Assembly: GCA_938015435.1 (NCBI GenBank)
Contig: CALLPN010000019.1
Coordinates: 26,698-90,697 of the forward strand
DNA length: 64,000 nt
Origin: an uncultured Saprospiraceae bacterium
Lineage (GTDB): Bacteria > Bacteroidota > Bacteroidia > Chitinophagales > Saprospiraceae
Direction of reading: 5' to 3'
Part shown: piece by piece, positions 38,252-46,712 of the stretch
How the letters are laid out: every line of letters starts with the position of its first letter
How positions within the stretch are numbered: the first letter of the stretch is position 1
Notes under the pieces: model-generated
The model's input: only the letters and a program-made list of their open reading frames with translations
Told to the model about the DNA's origin: nothing
Databases searched by the model: none
Made by a program: the position numbers and the translations under genes

Positions 38252-38944
38252 TTAGTTTCTTTGTCCCATCATCTGGAGCAAAACAAACAAAAATAATACT
38301 AATGACGACATTGCTTTTGCAACATATGTCATCGCTGCCCACCAAAGCGAGTCTTTTGCACCGTCTAACTCCTCTCCTTGAGCTATACCTGCGTCTTCTA
38401 TCCAGGCCAGTGCACGATTACTTGCGTCGAATTCAACTGGTAATGTTACCAAACTGAATAACGCCGTTACTCCAAAGGTAGCAACAAGTACCGTCATAAT
38501 AATACTACCAAATGCACCAGAAGCTATTCCAGCCATCATCGCAAAGAATAAGAATTGCTGCAATTTACTACTCATCTGAACTAATGGTACTAAGTTAGAT
38601 CTCATTGTCAGCATGCTATAAGCCTCAGCATGTTGAACCACGTGTCCACACTCGTGGGCCGCTACGGCTGCAGATGCAATAGATCTTCCGTTATATACAT
38701 CTGGAGAAAGAGATACTGTCTTAGTCTGAGGATTGTAATGATCGGTAAGCATGCCTTTTCCTTGGACTATATTTACATCATAGATACCATAGTGATCCAT
38801 CATTTTCTTCGCGATCTCGGCTCCAGTAAGTCCTGATCTGATAGGCACTTTGGAATAATGCGTAAACTTGCTTTTAAGTCTACCGCTTACCATCATACCC
38901 ACTACGGATCCGACTCCCATTATTACCATATATCCTAGCATCAT
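38252..38944 (-). CDS. Membrane zinc metallopeptidase (YugP-like)
   Basis: 230 aa of the neutral zinc metallopeptidase family. The zinc motif is AAHECGHVVQHAE (HExxH) near residue 93, between one N-terminal membrane segment and a group of three C-terminal ones. The conserved GLTGAEIAKKMMDHYGI precedes it. Substrate unknown; members are often housekeeping membrane proteins of unknown function. Located between serS and frr with gaps of 11 and 35 bases, so co-transcribed. Confidence 0.9.
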   Translation of the reverse strand: MMLGYMVIMGVGSVVGMMVSGRLKSKFTHYSKVPIRSGLTGAEIAKKMMDHYGIYDVNIVQGKGMLTDHYNPQTKTVSLSPDVYNGRSIASAAVAAHECGHVVQHAEAYSMLTMRSNLVPLVQMSSKLQQFLFFAMMAGIASGAFGSIIMTVLVATFGVTALFSLVTLPVEFDASNRALAWIEDAGIAQGEELDGAKDSLWWAAMTYVAKAMSSLVLFLFVLLQMMGQRN

Positions 38945-38955
38945 AGTTGTTGTAT

Positions 38956-40233
38956 TTATTTTATTTTATCAAAACCTGTGTACTTTCTTAAGACGTCAGG
39001 TATAGTGATTCCGTCACTTGTTTGATTGTTTTCAAGTAATGCAGCTATGATACGAGGAAGAGCTAACGCACTACCATTTAGCGTATGCGCAAGAGTAGTC
39101 TTTCCTTCTTCATTTCTATATCTAAGCTTCAATCTATTAGTTTGAAATGTCTCAAAATTGGAAACAGAGCTAACTTCTAGCCATCTTTTCTGAGCTGCAG
39201 AGTACACTTCAAAATCAAAAGTAAGTGCACTTGCGAAACCAAGGTCTCCAGCACATAAACGCAGTATTCGGTATGGCAGTTCCAATTTTTGTAATAGACC
39301 TTCTATATGATCACACATCTTAGTGAGTGTTTCATATGATTTCTCTGGATGCTGAACCTGTACTATCTCGATTTTATCAAACTGGTGAACACGGTTAAGT
39401 CCTTTTACATCAGCACCATAAGATCCCGCTTCTCTTCGGAAACATGGGGTATATCCACACATCTTGATAGGGAAATCATCCTCCTTGAGGATTACATCTC
39501 TATATATATTAGTTAGAGGTACTTCAGCTGTTGGTATTAGATAAAGATCGTCTTCTGTAACATAATACATCTGACCTTCTTTATCTGGAAGCTGACCTGT
39601 ACCTCGAGCCGAATCTTCATTAACCATTAATGGTGGTACATATTCCGTATATCCAGCATCGCTAGCTTCATCTAAAAAGAAATTAATCAATGCTCTTTGT
39701 AATCTAGCTCCTTGACCTTTAAATACTGGAAATCCAGCGCCTGTAAGCTTTACACCTAGCTTTAGATCAAATATGCCATACTTGTCAGATAGATCCCAAT
39801 GTGGCATCGCGTCGTCTCCCAAATCTGGAATTTCACCAGTAAGGTCTTTAAGTACTTCATTATCTTCTTCCGTACTTCCATGAGGAACTGAGGTATGCGC
39901 CAAGTTAGGTAAGCCCAAAAGCTCCGTTTCTAACTGTGATTTTACAGTCTTAAACTTCTCTTCGACTTCACTAGATTGCTCTTTGAGTTCTGATACCTTA
40001 GCTTTCATTGCGTTCGCCTCTTCCGCCTTTCCAGATTTAAAAAGTCCTCCAATTTCTTTGGATAGCGACTTTTGCTCTGACAACAGTTGATCTAACTGAG
40101 TCTTCGATGACTTTCTTTCATCGTCTAGAGCTACTATTTTGTCAAGTGTTGCAGCGGCATTATTAAAATTTCTCTTGGCGAGACCTTCTAGGAGGCACTC
40201 TCTTTCTTCTCTTATCGTACTTAGTAAAAGCAT
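38956..40233 (-). CDS. serS: Seryl-tRNA synthetase
   Basis: 425 aa. The N-terminal coiled coil (about 20-105) binds the long arm of tRNA-Ser. The class II core has motif 2 CFRREAGSYGADVKGLNRVH (near 258) and motif 3 LNGSALALPRIIAALLE (near 383), plus TAEVPLTN. It makes Ser-tRNA(Ser) and Ser-tRNA(Sec) where present. First gene of its cluster, with its own promoter box and a leader hairpin. Confidence 0.97.
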   Translation of the reverse strand: MLLLSTIREERECLLEGLAKRNFNNAAATLDKIVALDDERKSSKTQLDQLLSEQKSLSKEIGGLFKSGKAEEANAMKAKVSELKEQSSEVEEKFKTVKSQLETELLGLPNLAHTSVPHGSTEEDNEVLKDLTGEIPDLGDDAMPHWDLSDKYGIFDLKLGVKLTGAGFPVFKGQGARLQRALINFFLDEASDAGYTEYVPPLMVNEDSARGTGQLPDKEGQMYYVTEDDLYLIPTAEVPLTNIYRDVILKEDDFPIKMCGYTPCFRREAGSYGADVKGLNRVHQFDKIEIVQVQHPEKSYETLTKMCDHIEGLLQKLELPYRILRLCAGDLGFASALTFDFEVYSAAQKRWLEVSSVSNFETFQTNRLKLRYRNEEGKTTLAHTLNGSALALPRIIAALLENNQTSDGITIPDVLRKYTGFDKIK

Positions 40234-40262
40234 ATGAAATCCTTGTATAATGAATATTTAAA

Positions 40263-40276
40263 GGTCTTAAAAGACC
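40263..40276 (-). promoter_or_regulatory. Hairpin in the serS leader
   Basis: GGTCTTAAAAGACC is a perfect 14-base palindrome between the serS promoter box and start codon. It may stabilise the message or affect translation. It is not a T-box: no such elements fit here. Confidence 0.4.
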
Positions 40277-40294
40277 CTATAGTTTAAGCGAAGA

Positions 40295-40302
40295 CAAAGA
40301 TA
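40295..40302 (-). promoter_or_regulatory. -7 promoter box of serS
   Basis: On the minus strand TATCTTTG matches TAnnTTTG fully, about 62 bases before the ATG. The nearest upstream TTTG is only 13 bases away, so the -33 element is not clear. Confidence 0.55.
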
Positions 40303-40632
40303 GTATTTTGATATTCAAATTATAAATGTATTTTTGCAGTGCAAGTCAGCCATCTGGGCTGATATTAGGATATTTTCAAATCCGTCATTTTCCTACACTA
40401 TCTACTATCAACAACAATACACTTAAACAGGTATTTTTTGTAAATACACATGATAAATGTATGATATACAACGAATTAGAACTTATTTCTAGTCAGAAGA
40501 TAATACGATCGTATTGATCAAAAATGCCCATCACTATTGACCAAATAGTACTATTTAACTAACATCTGATAGCACTAAATCATAAAAGAAGGGCGGAACT
40601 AAAATAACCAGAACATACCATAAATCGATATA

Positions 40633-42372
40633 ATGCTCGATATACTACAACTAAATGACATGCTAGTGCCTGATTTAAAGGCTTTAGCTGAGAAGTTAGA
40701 ACTCAAAGCTTACAAAAGACTTTCTAAACAAGATCTTATTTATAAAATACTGGATCATCAAGCCATCAATGGCAAGGCTCCTGTAGAAGAACCTAAAAAA
40801 GCGGCACCTAAGCCAAGAGCTCCACGTAAAGAAGCTCAAGCTAAAAAGGATTCTCAGGCTAAGAAAAGTCCTGCATCGAAAAAAGAAGCAGTTGCTAAAA
40901 AGGAAACTCCTAAAGCTGAACAGAAAAAAGACAGTCCTAATAAAACTCAAGCTAAAAAAGACGCACCTAATAAGAAGGAAGTTCCAGCCGCAAGAGAAAA
41001 TAAAAAAACGGATGCATCTAAGCAAGAGGTGGCCAAAGATGATAAGAAAGAGCAATCTGATAATAAGAATCAGAGAAACGACCGTCAAAACAATGATCGT
41101 AAAGATAATAGAAACGAGAAACGCAATGACAACAGGTCTAATGACAAGCGTAATGACAACAGAAATGAGAAGCGTAACGATAACAGGAATAACAATAATC
41201 GCAACGAGAACAGAAAACCTCAGCAACCAGCGAAACCTAAGTTTGACGTAGAGTTAGATGGTGTTATCGTAGGAGAAGGTATACTAGAAATGATGCCAGA
41301 TGGATATGGATTCCTAAGGTCATCAGATTATAACTACCTCTCTTCTCCGGATGATATTTATGTTTCTCCATCACAGATCAAATTATTTGGTCTGAAGACA
41401 GGAGATACGGTACTCGGAGGGATTAGACCACCAAAAGAAGGTGAAAAATACTTTGCATTACTTAAAGTGGACTTAGTCAATGGATTTGATCCTGACAAAG
41501 TTAAAGAGCGTGTACCTTTTGAATATCTAACTCCACTATTTCCAGATGAGAAGTTTACACTTGCGAGTGATCCATCAGGTAGAGATTACGGGAATCGTAT
41601 GATCGACCTATTCTCTCCTATAGGAAAAGGACAAAGAGGACTTATCGTTGCACAACCTAAGACTGGTAAGACGTTCTTGCTTAAGGATGTGGCAAATGCT
41701 ATAGCAAAGAATCACCCAGAATGTTACCTTCTCGTGTTACTCATCGATGAGAGACCGGAAGAAGTAACAGATATGAAGAGATCTGTAAAAGGGGAAGTAG
41801 TAGCATCTACATTTGATGAGCCTGCAGAAAATCACGTAAGAGTTGCGAATATTGTACTCGAAAAAGCCAAAAGATTGACTGAAAGTGGCCACAATGTGGT
41901 GATACTATTAGATTCGATTACTAGGCTTGCAAGAGCATACAACACAGTTGCACCTACTAGTGGTAGAGTACTTTCTGGTGGTGTGGAAGCAAATGCTCTA
42001 CATAAACCTAAGAAATTCTTTGGTGCGGCACGTAATATAGAAGGAGGAGGATCTCTTACTATTCTTGCTACTGCCCTTATAGATACTGGATCTAAGATGG
42101 ATGAAGTAATCTTTGAAGAATTTAAAGGTACGGGTAACATGGAGCTACAACTAGATAGATCTCTGGCACACAAGCGTATGTATCCGGCTATTGATCTTAC
42201 TAAGTCAAGTACACGTAGGGAAGAACTACTTATGGATGAAGGTATGCTTAGTAGAATGTTCGTACTCCGTAAGCACTTAGCGGATATGAAGCCTGACGAA
42301 GCTATGCAGTTTTTGCGTAAGCATATGGTAGGTACGAAGAGTAACGATGAATTTATGGAGTCTATGAACTAG
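40633..42372 (+). CDS. rho: Transcription termination factor Rho, with disordered insert
   Basis: 579 aa against about 420 in E. coli. A Rho_N helical domain (residues 1-45) is followed by a long Lys/Ala/Pro then Asn/Arg/Asp-rich insert (about 50-200; repeats like [13 protein letters not shown]). The RNA-binding domain ([17 protein letters not shown], near 220) and the ATPase motor follow: Walker [14 protein letters not shown] (near 345), [13 protein letters not shown]-loop region, and C-terminal R residues. Hexameric RNA helicase ending transcription. A large insert at this position is known from Bacteroidota; the repetitive codons (AAC/AAT GAC AGA) suggest expansion by slippage. Confidence 0.96.
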   Translation: MLDILQLNDMLVPDLKALAEKLELKAYKRLSKQDLIYKILDHQAINGKAPVEEPKKAAPKPRAPRKEAQAKKDSQAKKSPASKKEAVAKKETPKAEQKKDSPNKTQAKKDAPNKKEVPAARENKKTDASKQEVAKDDKKEQSDNKNQRNDRQNNDRKDNRNEKRNDNRSNDKRNDNRNEKRNDNRNNNNRNENRKPQQPAKPKFDVELDGVIVGEGILEMMPDGYGFLRSSDYNYLSSPDDIYVSPSQIKLFGLKTGDTVLGGIRPPKEGEKYFALLKVDLVNGFDPDKVKERVPFEYLTPLFPDEKFTLASDPSGRDYGNRMIDLFSPIGKGQRGLIVAQPKTGKTFLLKDVANAIAKNHPECYLLVLLIDERPEEVTDMKRSVKGEVVASTFDEPAENHVRVANIVLEKAKRLTESGHNVVILLDSITRLARAYNTVAPTSGRVLSGGVEANALHKPKKFFGAARNIEGGGSLTILATALIDTGSKMDEVIFEEFKGTGNMELQLDRSLAHKRMYPAIDLTKSSTRREELLMDEGMLSRMFVLRKHLADMKPDEAMQFLRKHMVGTKSNDEFMESMN

Positions 42373-42562
42373 ATCTTTAGCTTTTAGATTGTATCTCTAG
42401 AGTGGGTCTAGACTTCCAATATGGATTACAATGTTAAACGCTGATAGACTTATCCAATCAACTGATGATGCTGGATCACATTGATTCTCAATCAGTTTTG
42501 TATTTGAATAAATATAATGCGAAGATATAGAGCTGAATAGGACAATTAAGTTCCTTGTATGC

Positions 42563-42593
42563 TTGGTAGATAAGCAAATAAAAATTACTTTTG
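42563..42593 (+). promoter_or_regulatory. Promoter of rpmH
   Basis: TTG (42563-42565), exactly 20 bases, TACTTTTG (42586-42593). Full match to TAnnTTTG with the same spacing as the trp and tRNA-Asn promoters. The leader to the ATG is about 50 bases. Confidence 0.75.
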
Positions 42594-42651
42594 CGATCCG
42601 TTTGGAAAAACATATAATGTTTCGAAAGGGATATAATAAAATATAACAGCA

Positions 42652-42807
42652 ATGAAAAGAACGTATCAACCATCAAGAAGAAAAAGAGCTAACAAGCACG
42701 GATTTAGAGCAAGAATGAGCTCAAAGAATGGAAGAAAGGTACTTGCTAGAAGAAGAGCAAAAGGAAGAGTAGTACTTACTGTGTCAGATGATATGGCTAG
42801 TAAGTAG
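42652..42807 (+). CDS. rpmH: 50S ribosomal protein L34
   Basis: 51 aa ([18 protein letters not shown]...), the highly conserved L34 sequence with the RRRAKGR core, ending MASK. The gene is short and easily missed. It is followed by a strong terminator and then rnpA, the pairing found across most bacteria. Confidence 0.98.
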   Translation: MKRTYQPSRRKRANKHGFRARMSSKNGRKVLARRRAKGRVVLTVSDDMASK

Positions 42808-42835
42808 TAGACTACTTCAAAATTAATATTTTTGG

Positions 42836-42878
42836 AAAAATCTGAAGTGCTCCCTGTGGGTCTTCAGATTTTTTTTGT
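42836..42878 (+). terminator. Terminator between rpmH and rnpA
   Basis: AATCTGAAG ... CTTCAGATT stem with a 14-base loop, followed by T8. It separates rpmH from rnpA, so rnpA may depend on read-through or on its own promoter. Confidence 0.88.
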
Positions 42879-43030
42879 TACTTATCGAAATAGTATCTCA
42901 GTTTCTGTTATTGACGAATAACTTTTATACTATCTATGATTTTGAATGCGGTATAATAATGTACTGCTTTATACAATCCCTATTATACATTTGTACAAGC
43001 ATCATCCTACCCTATTCATTAGGTTCTTCT

Positions 43031-43432
43031 ATGGCTAATCTACATTCCTTTCCTGCATCACAAAAGCTGAAAAGCCGAAAGGTAATCGGTCAGCTCTTTG
43101 AGAATGGAAAACATGTAAAGAAATACCCGATTAGGGCTGTCTATAATATATCTGAGTTTAACCCTGATTATCACGCAGCTCATGTGCAGATGGGAATATC
43201 TGTACCTAAGAGAGCTTTTAAAAGTGCTGTGGATCGCAATCGGATCAAACGCCAAGTTAGAGAGGCATACCGAATGTATCACACACCACTACTCGATTTC
43301 GCCAAGAAAAAAAACGTTTATCTTGCTGTAATGATGATCTACATCGATAGAAAAGCTCCAGATTTTCAGAATCTAGACAAGAAGATCGAACATGTAGTGG
43401 TTCAGCTTAACGAGCTGTTAAAAGACTTTTAG
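43031..43432 (+). CDS. rnpA: Ribonuclease P protein component
   Basis: 133 aa from ATG 43031 (MANLHSFPASQKLKSRK); the frame reaches back to 42875 but that part overlaps the rpmH terminator and lacks family features. The core has SQKLKSRKVIGQLFENGK, VQMGISVPKRAFKSAV and the RNA-binding RNRIKRQVREAYR motif. It supports 5' maturation of tRNAs with the RNA subunit, which is not in the window. Confidence 0.95.
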   Translation: MANLHSFPASQKLKSRKVIGQLFENGKHVKKYPIRAVYNISEFNPDYHAAHVQMGISVPKRAFKSAVDRNRIKRQVREAYRMYHTPLLDFAKKKNVYLAVMMIYIDRKAPDFQNLDKKIEHVVVQLNELLKDF

Positions 43433-43500
43433 ATCACTATATACTCTTTTTGCTTTGTCGTCACATGTTAAAGCATCAATAACATTCTACAATACAGCTT

Positions 43501-44478
43501 ATGAATAATCAATACGACATCATAATCATCGGAGCTGGACCTACCGGTATTAGTTGTGCGATAGAAGCAAAGAAAAATGGACTTTCCACTCTGATCTTAG
43601 AGAAAGGAATGCTCACCAACAGTATATATAACTTCCCTACCAATATGACATTCTTCTCTACTAGTCTCAAACTCGAGATAGGAGATGTTCCATTCATATC
43701 TCATTATGAGAAGCCGACAAGGATGGAAGCGTTGGAGTATTACCGGCGCGTAATAGATAGATGGGATCTTGAAATTAAGTTTAGAGAAGAAGCTATCGGA
43801 ATAGAAGATAGAAATGACGGATTCGATGTAATTACATCCAAAGGAACTTATACTAGTGATTATGTGATCTTAGCGACAGGATTTTATGATAATCACCGTA
43901 AGCTCGATGTACTTGGAGAAGATCTCGCTAAAGTGAAGCATTACTATGATGACGTCCATCCGTATATAAAGCAAAAAGTAATAGTCGTTGGAGCGGCTAA
44001 CTCTGCTTGTGATGTAGCTTTAGAGACTTGGTCCAAAGGAGCAGATGTCACTATGGTAATTCGAAGCAAAGAATTATATCAAAAAGTGAAGTATTGGATA
44101 CTTCCCAACATCGAAAATAGAATCAAAGAAGGGTCTATCAAAGCCTATTTTAACAGCACTGTGAAAGAAATCACTGAGACTGAAGTACTGATCAATACAC
44201 CAGAAGGAACCGTTCATATAGAAAATGATTACGTCTTAGCTATGACCGGTTATACGCCCAATTATGACCTATTTACCAAACTAGGTATTGAATGGGATAA
44301 TACAGAACTCAAAATACCAATCCACAATGAAGAAACGCTAGAAAGTAATCGTAAAGGATTATATATGGCGGGAGTCATCAACGGAGGGCTCCATACTAGT
44401 CGGTATTTCATAGAAAATACTAGAGAACATGGTGAGAAAATCATCCAAGATATTCTCTTGAAATCAAGCATTACATAG
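43501..44478 (+). CDS. ypdA: YpdA-like FAD/NAD(P)-dependent disulfide reductase
   Basis: 325 aa. FAD site IIIIGAGPTGISCAIEAKK at the N-terminus, NAD(P) site VIVVGAANSACDVALE near residue 162, and the second FAD motif LYMAGVINGGLHTSRY near 282. The thioredoxin-reductase CxxC pair is absent, as in YpdA, the putative bacillithiol disulfide reductase of Firmicutes and some Bacteroidota. Function here is by similarity. Lies 68 bases after rnpA, possibly co-transcribed. Confidence 0.85.
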   Translation: MNNQYDIIIIGAGPTGISCAIEAKKNGLSTLILEKGMLTNSIYNFPTNMTFFSTSLKLEIGDVPFISHYEKPTRMEALEYYRRVIDRWDLEIKFREEAIGIEDRNDGFDVITSKGTYTSDYVILATGFYDNHRKLDVLGEDLAKVKHYYDDVHPYIKQKVIVVGAANSACDVALETWSKGADVTMVIRSKELYQKVKYWILPNIENRIKEGSIKAYFNSTVKEITETEVLINTPEGTVHIENDYVLAMTGYTPNYDLFTKLGIEWDNTELKIPIHNEETLESNRKGLYMAGVINGGLHTSRYFIENTREHGEKIIQDILLKSSIT

Positions 44479-44547
44479 GTCTACTATCACTTTAAAATCA
44501 CGAGTTACTGTCGATCAAAAAAAATGTTGAATTTAATTGAAAAACAA

Positions 44548-44578
44548 TTGTATAATCTAGATGAGATTAATACATTTG
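44548..44578 (+). promoter_or_regulatory. Promoter of tRNA-Asn
   Basis: TTG (44548-44550), 20 bases, TACATTTG (44571-44578). Full match with typical spacing; the tRNA begins 39 bases later. Confidence 0.8.
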
Positions 44579-44617
44579 CAGCGCTTTCGAAGGAAAGCAT
44601 AACTAAACTAAACTATT

Positions 44618-44691
44618 GCCTCCTTAGCTCAGCTGGTTAGAGCGCCGGACTGTTAATCCGTAGGTCCTAGGTTCGAGTCCTAGAGGAGGCG
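44618..44691 (+). tRNA. tRNA-Asn (anticodon GTT)
   Basis: Folds into a full cloverleaf: acceptor GCCTCCT pairs with AGGAGGC, D arm GCTC/GAGC, anticodon loop CTGTTAA with GTT, T arm CTAGG TTCGAGT CCTAG, discriminator G. CCA is not encoded. It has its own promoter and terminator. A broken copy of its 3' part lies 370 bases downstream, behind a GIY-YIG gene. Confidence 0.97.
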
Positions 44692-44717
44692 CAATCTCAC
44701 GATATGGTGGGATACTG

Positions 44718-44749
44718 AGAGATACGATTCATTTCGTGTCTCTTTTTTT
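44718..44749 (+). terminator. Terminator of tRNA-Asn
   Basis: AGAGATACGA / TCGTGTCTCT ten-base stem (one G-T pair), loop TTCATT, then a T7 run. It ends transcription 27 bases after the tRNA. Confidence 0.88.
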
Positions 44750-44783
44750 ATGCCCTATTCTTAACTCTGTTGAATGCACAATC

Positions 44784-45071
44784 ATGTATCATCTTTATAT
44801 ACTTCACTCTGAAACTTCTGGCAAATACTATATAGGACAAACCAACAATATTGATCGAAGACTCGAAGAACATAACTCACTATCTATTAATAGCTTTACA
44901 TCCAAGTATAGACCTTGGTCGCTTATGATTTCGATTCCATTCGAAAATAGGTCACAAGCCATGAAAGCTGAGAAATATCTAAAAAAGAAACCTAGAGATT
45001 TTATTCGCAGAGTTATTGCCGATCAAGATCTTCAAGAATATATCGTTGCAAAATATCAACCACCTGGTTAG
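44784..45071 (+). CDS. Small GIY-YIG nuclease next to tRNA-Asn
   Basis: 95 aa from ATG 44784 (MYHLYILHSETSG); an extension to 44736 would overlap the tRNA terminator. The GIY-YIG core is clear: YHLYILHSE, GKYYIGQTNNIDRRLEEHN with the catalytic Tyr/Arg, then FTSKYRPWSL and a C-terminal helix. Single-domain members of this family (UvrC-like, called excinuclease-like) are common but poorly understood. Its last codons and TAG stop are formed by a broken tRNA-Asn copy (D-arm sequence GGTTAGAGC). This points to insertion next to, or mobility with, tRNA sequence. Confidence 0.88.
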   Translation: MYHLYILHSETSGKYYIGQTNNIDRRLEEHNSLSINSFTSKYRPWSLMISIPFENRSQAMKAEKYLKKKPRDFIRRVIADQDLQEYIVAKYQPPG

Positions 45072-45113
45072 AGCATCCGTAGGTCCTAGGTTCGAGTCCT
45101 AGAGGAGGCGCAA
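45064..45113 (+). pseudogene. Broken 3' copy of tRNA-Asn
   Basis: 50 bases identical to tRNA-Asn 3' of the D loop, except that the 12 bases carrying the 5' anticodon stem and anticodon (GCCGGACTGTTA) are missing. The acceptor 5' half is absent, so no cloverleaf can form. Identity continues two or three bases past the discriminator (GCGCAA) and then stops. Confidence 0.92.
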
Positions 45114-45613
45114 GGACGACCTATCGTGCCCTTCTCTAGATTAACCTTCAATTTTAATCGGTTTTAAATAAATTTATTTACCATAGTTTATTCTCGTTTT
45201 GCTGATGCTTCCTTTCTACGTATAATTGGAAATCATCTCCTTATTTCACAAAACATGCCTTCGTTCCTCTAATTCTTTATCAAGTTCGTCCTAAACGATG
45301 TTTGATAATAGTGGTAACAATGAACTTCCTTAAGGAGTACTTTTCACTCTCTACTCTTCGATACCGTCTACCAGAATTGCACTTCGTAAATACCATTCGA
45401 CCATATCCACCTTGCAGTTCGGCTTGTTCTTCTCCTTGTTGGGTACATAAGAGACTTTAACTCTTTACTATTTTTAACATGCCAGGAGTATAAAAAAAAT
45501 ACCTGACGTTGATGAACAACTTCAGGTATAAATACTACTAGGGCAATTTTCCTTTGATGGATTGCTTTTACCCGTAAATCAAACATATCACCGTAGTGCT
45601 ACTCTTATAGTAA
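45114..45613. other. Intergenic region after the broken tRNA
   Basis: 500 bases. The left half shows nothing recognisable. The right part (45492-45613) is the 3' untranslated region and terminator of the 45614 gene and has a close copy at 54025-54172. Confidence 0.6.
45492..45527 (-). terminator. Terminator of the 45614 T9SS cargo gene
   Basis: On the minus strand ACCTGAAGTTG ... CAACGTCAGGT stem with one mismatch, followed by A and T8. About 85 bases after the stop codon. A related terminator occurs at 54025-54060. Confidence 0.85.
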
Positions 45614-46687
45614 TTAATTTTTAACCCAATTGATCACTTTTAAATTAGTTCCTTGGCTAATGGATATCATATATAATCCATTTTCAAGCATAGTAAAATC
45701 CATTTCAGTTGACAATCCAAACTGGCTAAAAACTTTTTTTCCTCCAATGGAAAAGATCTCTATTTTAAATTCTTTGTTACCTGTTCCAGTAATATTCACC
45801 ACCTCTCCATTAGACGGATTTGGGGAAATAGTATATGCTAATTCTTCTCTCTCCCCTACTAGACTTCTGATTTCAGAGTAATAAAACAAACCATCATAAT
45901 CGACACTTTTAAGTCTATAATAATTGATTCCAGTATCAAGGTGATCGTCTACAAAACCATAAGTGATTGGTGAATTACTATCACCATTCCCTTCTACCCA
46001 ACCTAATTTGCTAAAGTTTTTTCCATCAAGACTCTTTTCTACTTCAAAGCCTTCATTATTAATCTCAGTTTCAGTTGTCCAAGATAATATTGCAGTTCCC
46101 TTATCCTTTCTTGCTGTAAAATTAGTCAACTCTATTGGTAGAGCTGAGTTCGAAGCATCTGCAATAAGATTATCATTAAAATTATTCATGTTACATACCT
46201 GTACTGCTGTTTTGTAGTATGCATAAGTACCGCCATTATTAACAGGAGGTATCAAGTCAGTCAATACTATCGATGATGTGGTAAGGTTAGATGCCGGAAC
46301 CGTGGTAACGGTACCAATTACTACGTCTGTTCCCATAGGAAATAATACCATCGGATTAATAGCCGTGGCCGAAGTAAAAAACGCATACTTCTTACCCGCT
46401 GGCATACCAACATCTTCTGAGTTGAAGAATTGTAAAAAATGAAGGCCTACAGCAGATGCTCCAGATATAGATGCATCAGTAGTGGATACTGGTACTTCTA
46501 CAAGTAGAGTTCCAAATAATCCAACATCATAAGTTAAAGTAGAATTCGCTCTAATGGTTACTTGGCCATTAGGACCTCCTTTTACTGTAATTAATCCTAA
46601 GTCATCAGGAGTGGCATTACACTGTCCGAAAATTATAGGCAAGCTAACTAGGGATAGCAGCACAGTTAATATTATTATATTTCTCAT
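45614..46687 (-). CDS. Secreted protein with T9SS type A sorting domain
   Basis: 357 aa. Signal peptide (residues 1-22, ends IFGQC). A beta-rich N-terminal half (about 25-185) with no recognised family is followed by the common linker LPIELTNFTARKDKGTAIL, SWTTETEINNEGFEVEKS and GINYYRLKSVDYDG. The sorting domain ends the protein (YTISPNPSNGEVVNITG, FSIGGKKVFS, ENGLYMISISQ). Its last third and 3' untranslated region are duplicated at 54025-54682. Lies 25 bases after the 1703-aa gene, probably co-transcribed. Confidence 0.87.
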   Translation of the reverse strand: MRNIIILTVLLSLVSLPIIFGQCNATPDDLGLITVKGGPNGQVTIRANSTLTYDVGLFGTLLVEVPVSTTDASISGASAVGLHFLQFFNSEDVGMPAGKKYAFFTSATAINPMVLFPMGTDVVIGTVTTVPASNLTTSSIVLTDLIPPVNNGGTYAYYKTAVQVCNMNNFNDNLIADASNSALPIELTNFTARKDKGTAILSWTTETEINNEGFEVEKSLDGKNFSKLGWVEGNGDSNSPITYGFVDDHLDTGINYYRLKSVDYDGLFYYSEIRSLVGEREELAYTISPNPSNGEVVNITGTGNKEFKIEIFSIGGKKVFSQFGLSTEMDFTMLENGLYMISISQGTNLKVINWVKN

Positions 46688-46712
46688 TTATTTTTGATTT
46701 TATATTCTTTAA

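Larger units (their letters stand above)
40234..40632. other. Divergent intergenic region between serS and rho
   Basis: 399 bases. The serS side holds a hairpin and a -7 box. On the rho side I see no full TAnnTTTG box in the last 100 bases and no recognisable leader structure, although rho often regulates itself through its leader. Confidence 0.5.

Noticed and set aside
40696..41226. Long antisense frame in rho (176 residues, Ile/Val/Leu/Phe-rich)
   Set aside because: It is the mirror of the Lys/Asn/Arg-rich insert of Rho; the hydrophobic composition is a codon artefact.
42875..43030. N-terminal extension of the rnpA frame
   Set aside because: It begins inside the rpmH terminator and encodes a hydrophobic stretch not found in RnpA proteins.
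45368..45586. Minus-strand ORF of 72 residues
   Set aside because: It crosses the terminator of the 45614 gene and part of its 3' untranslated region, so it is unlikely to be translated.
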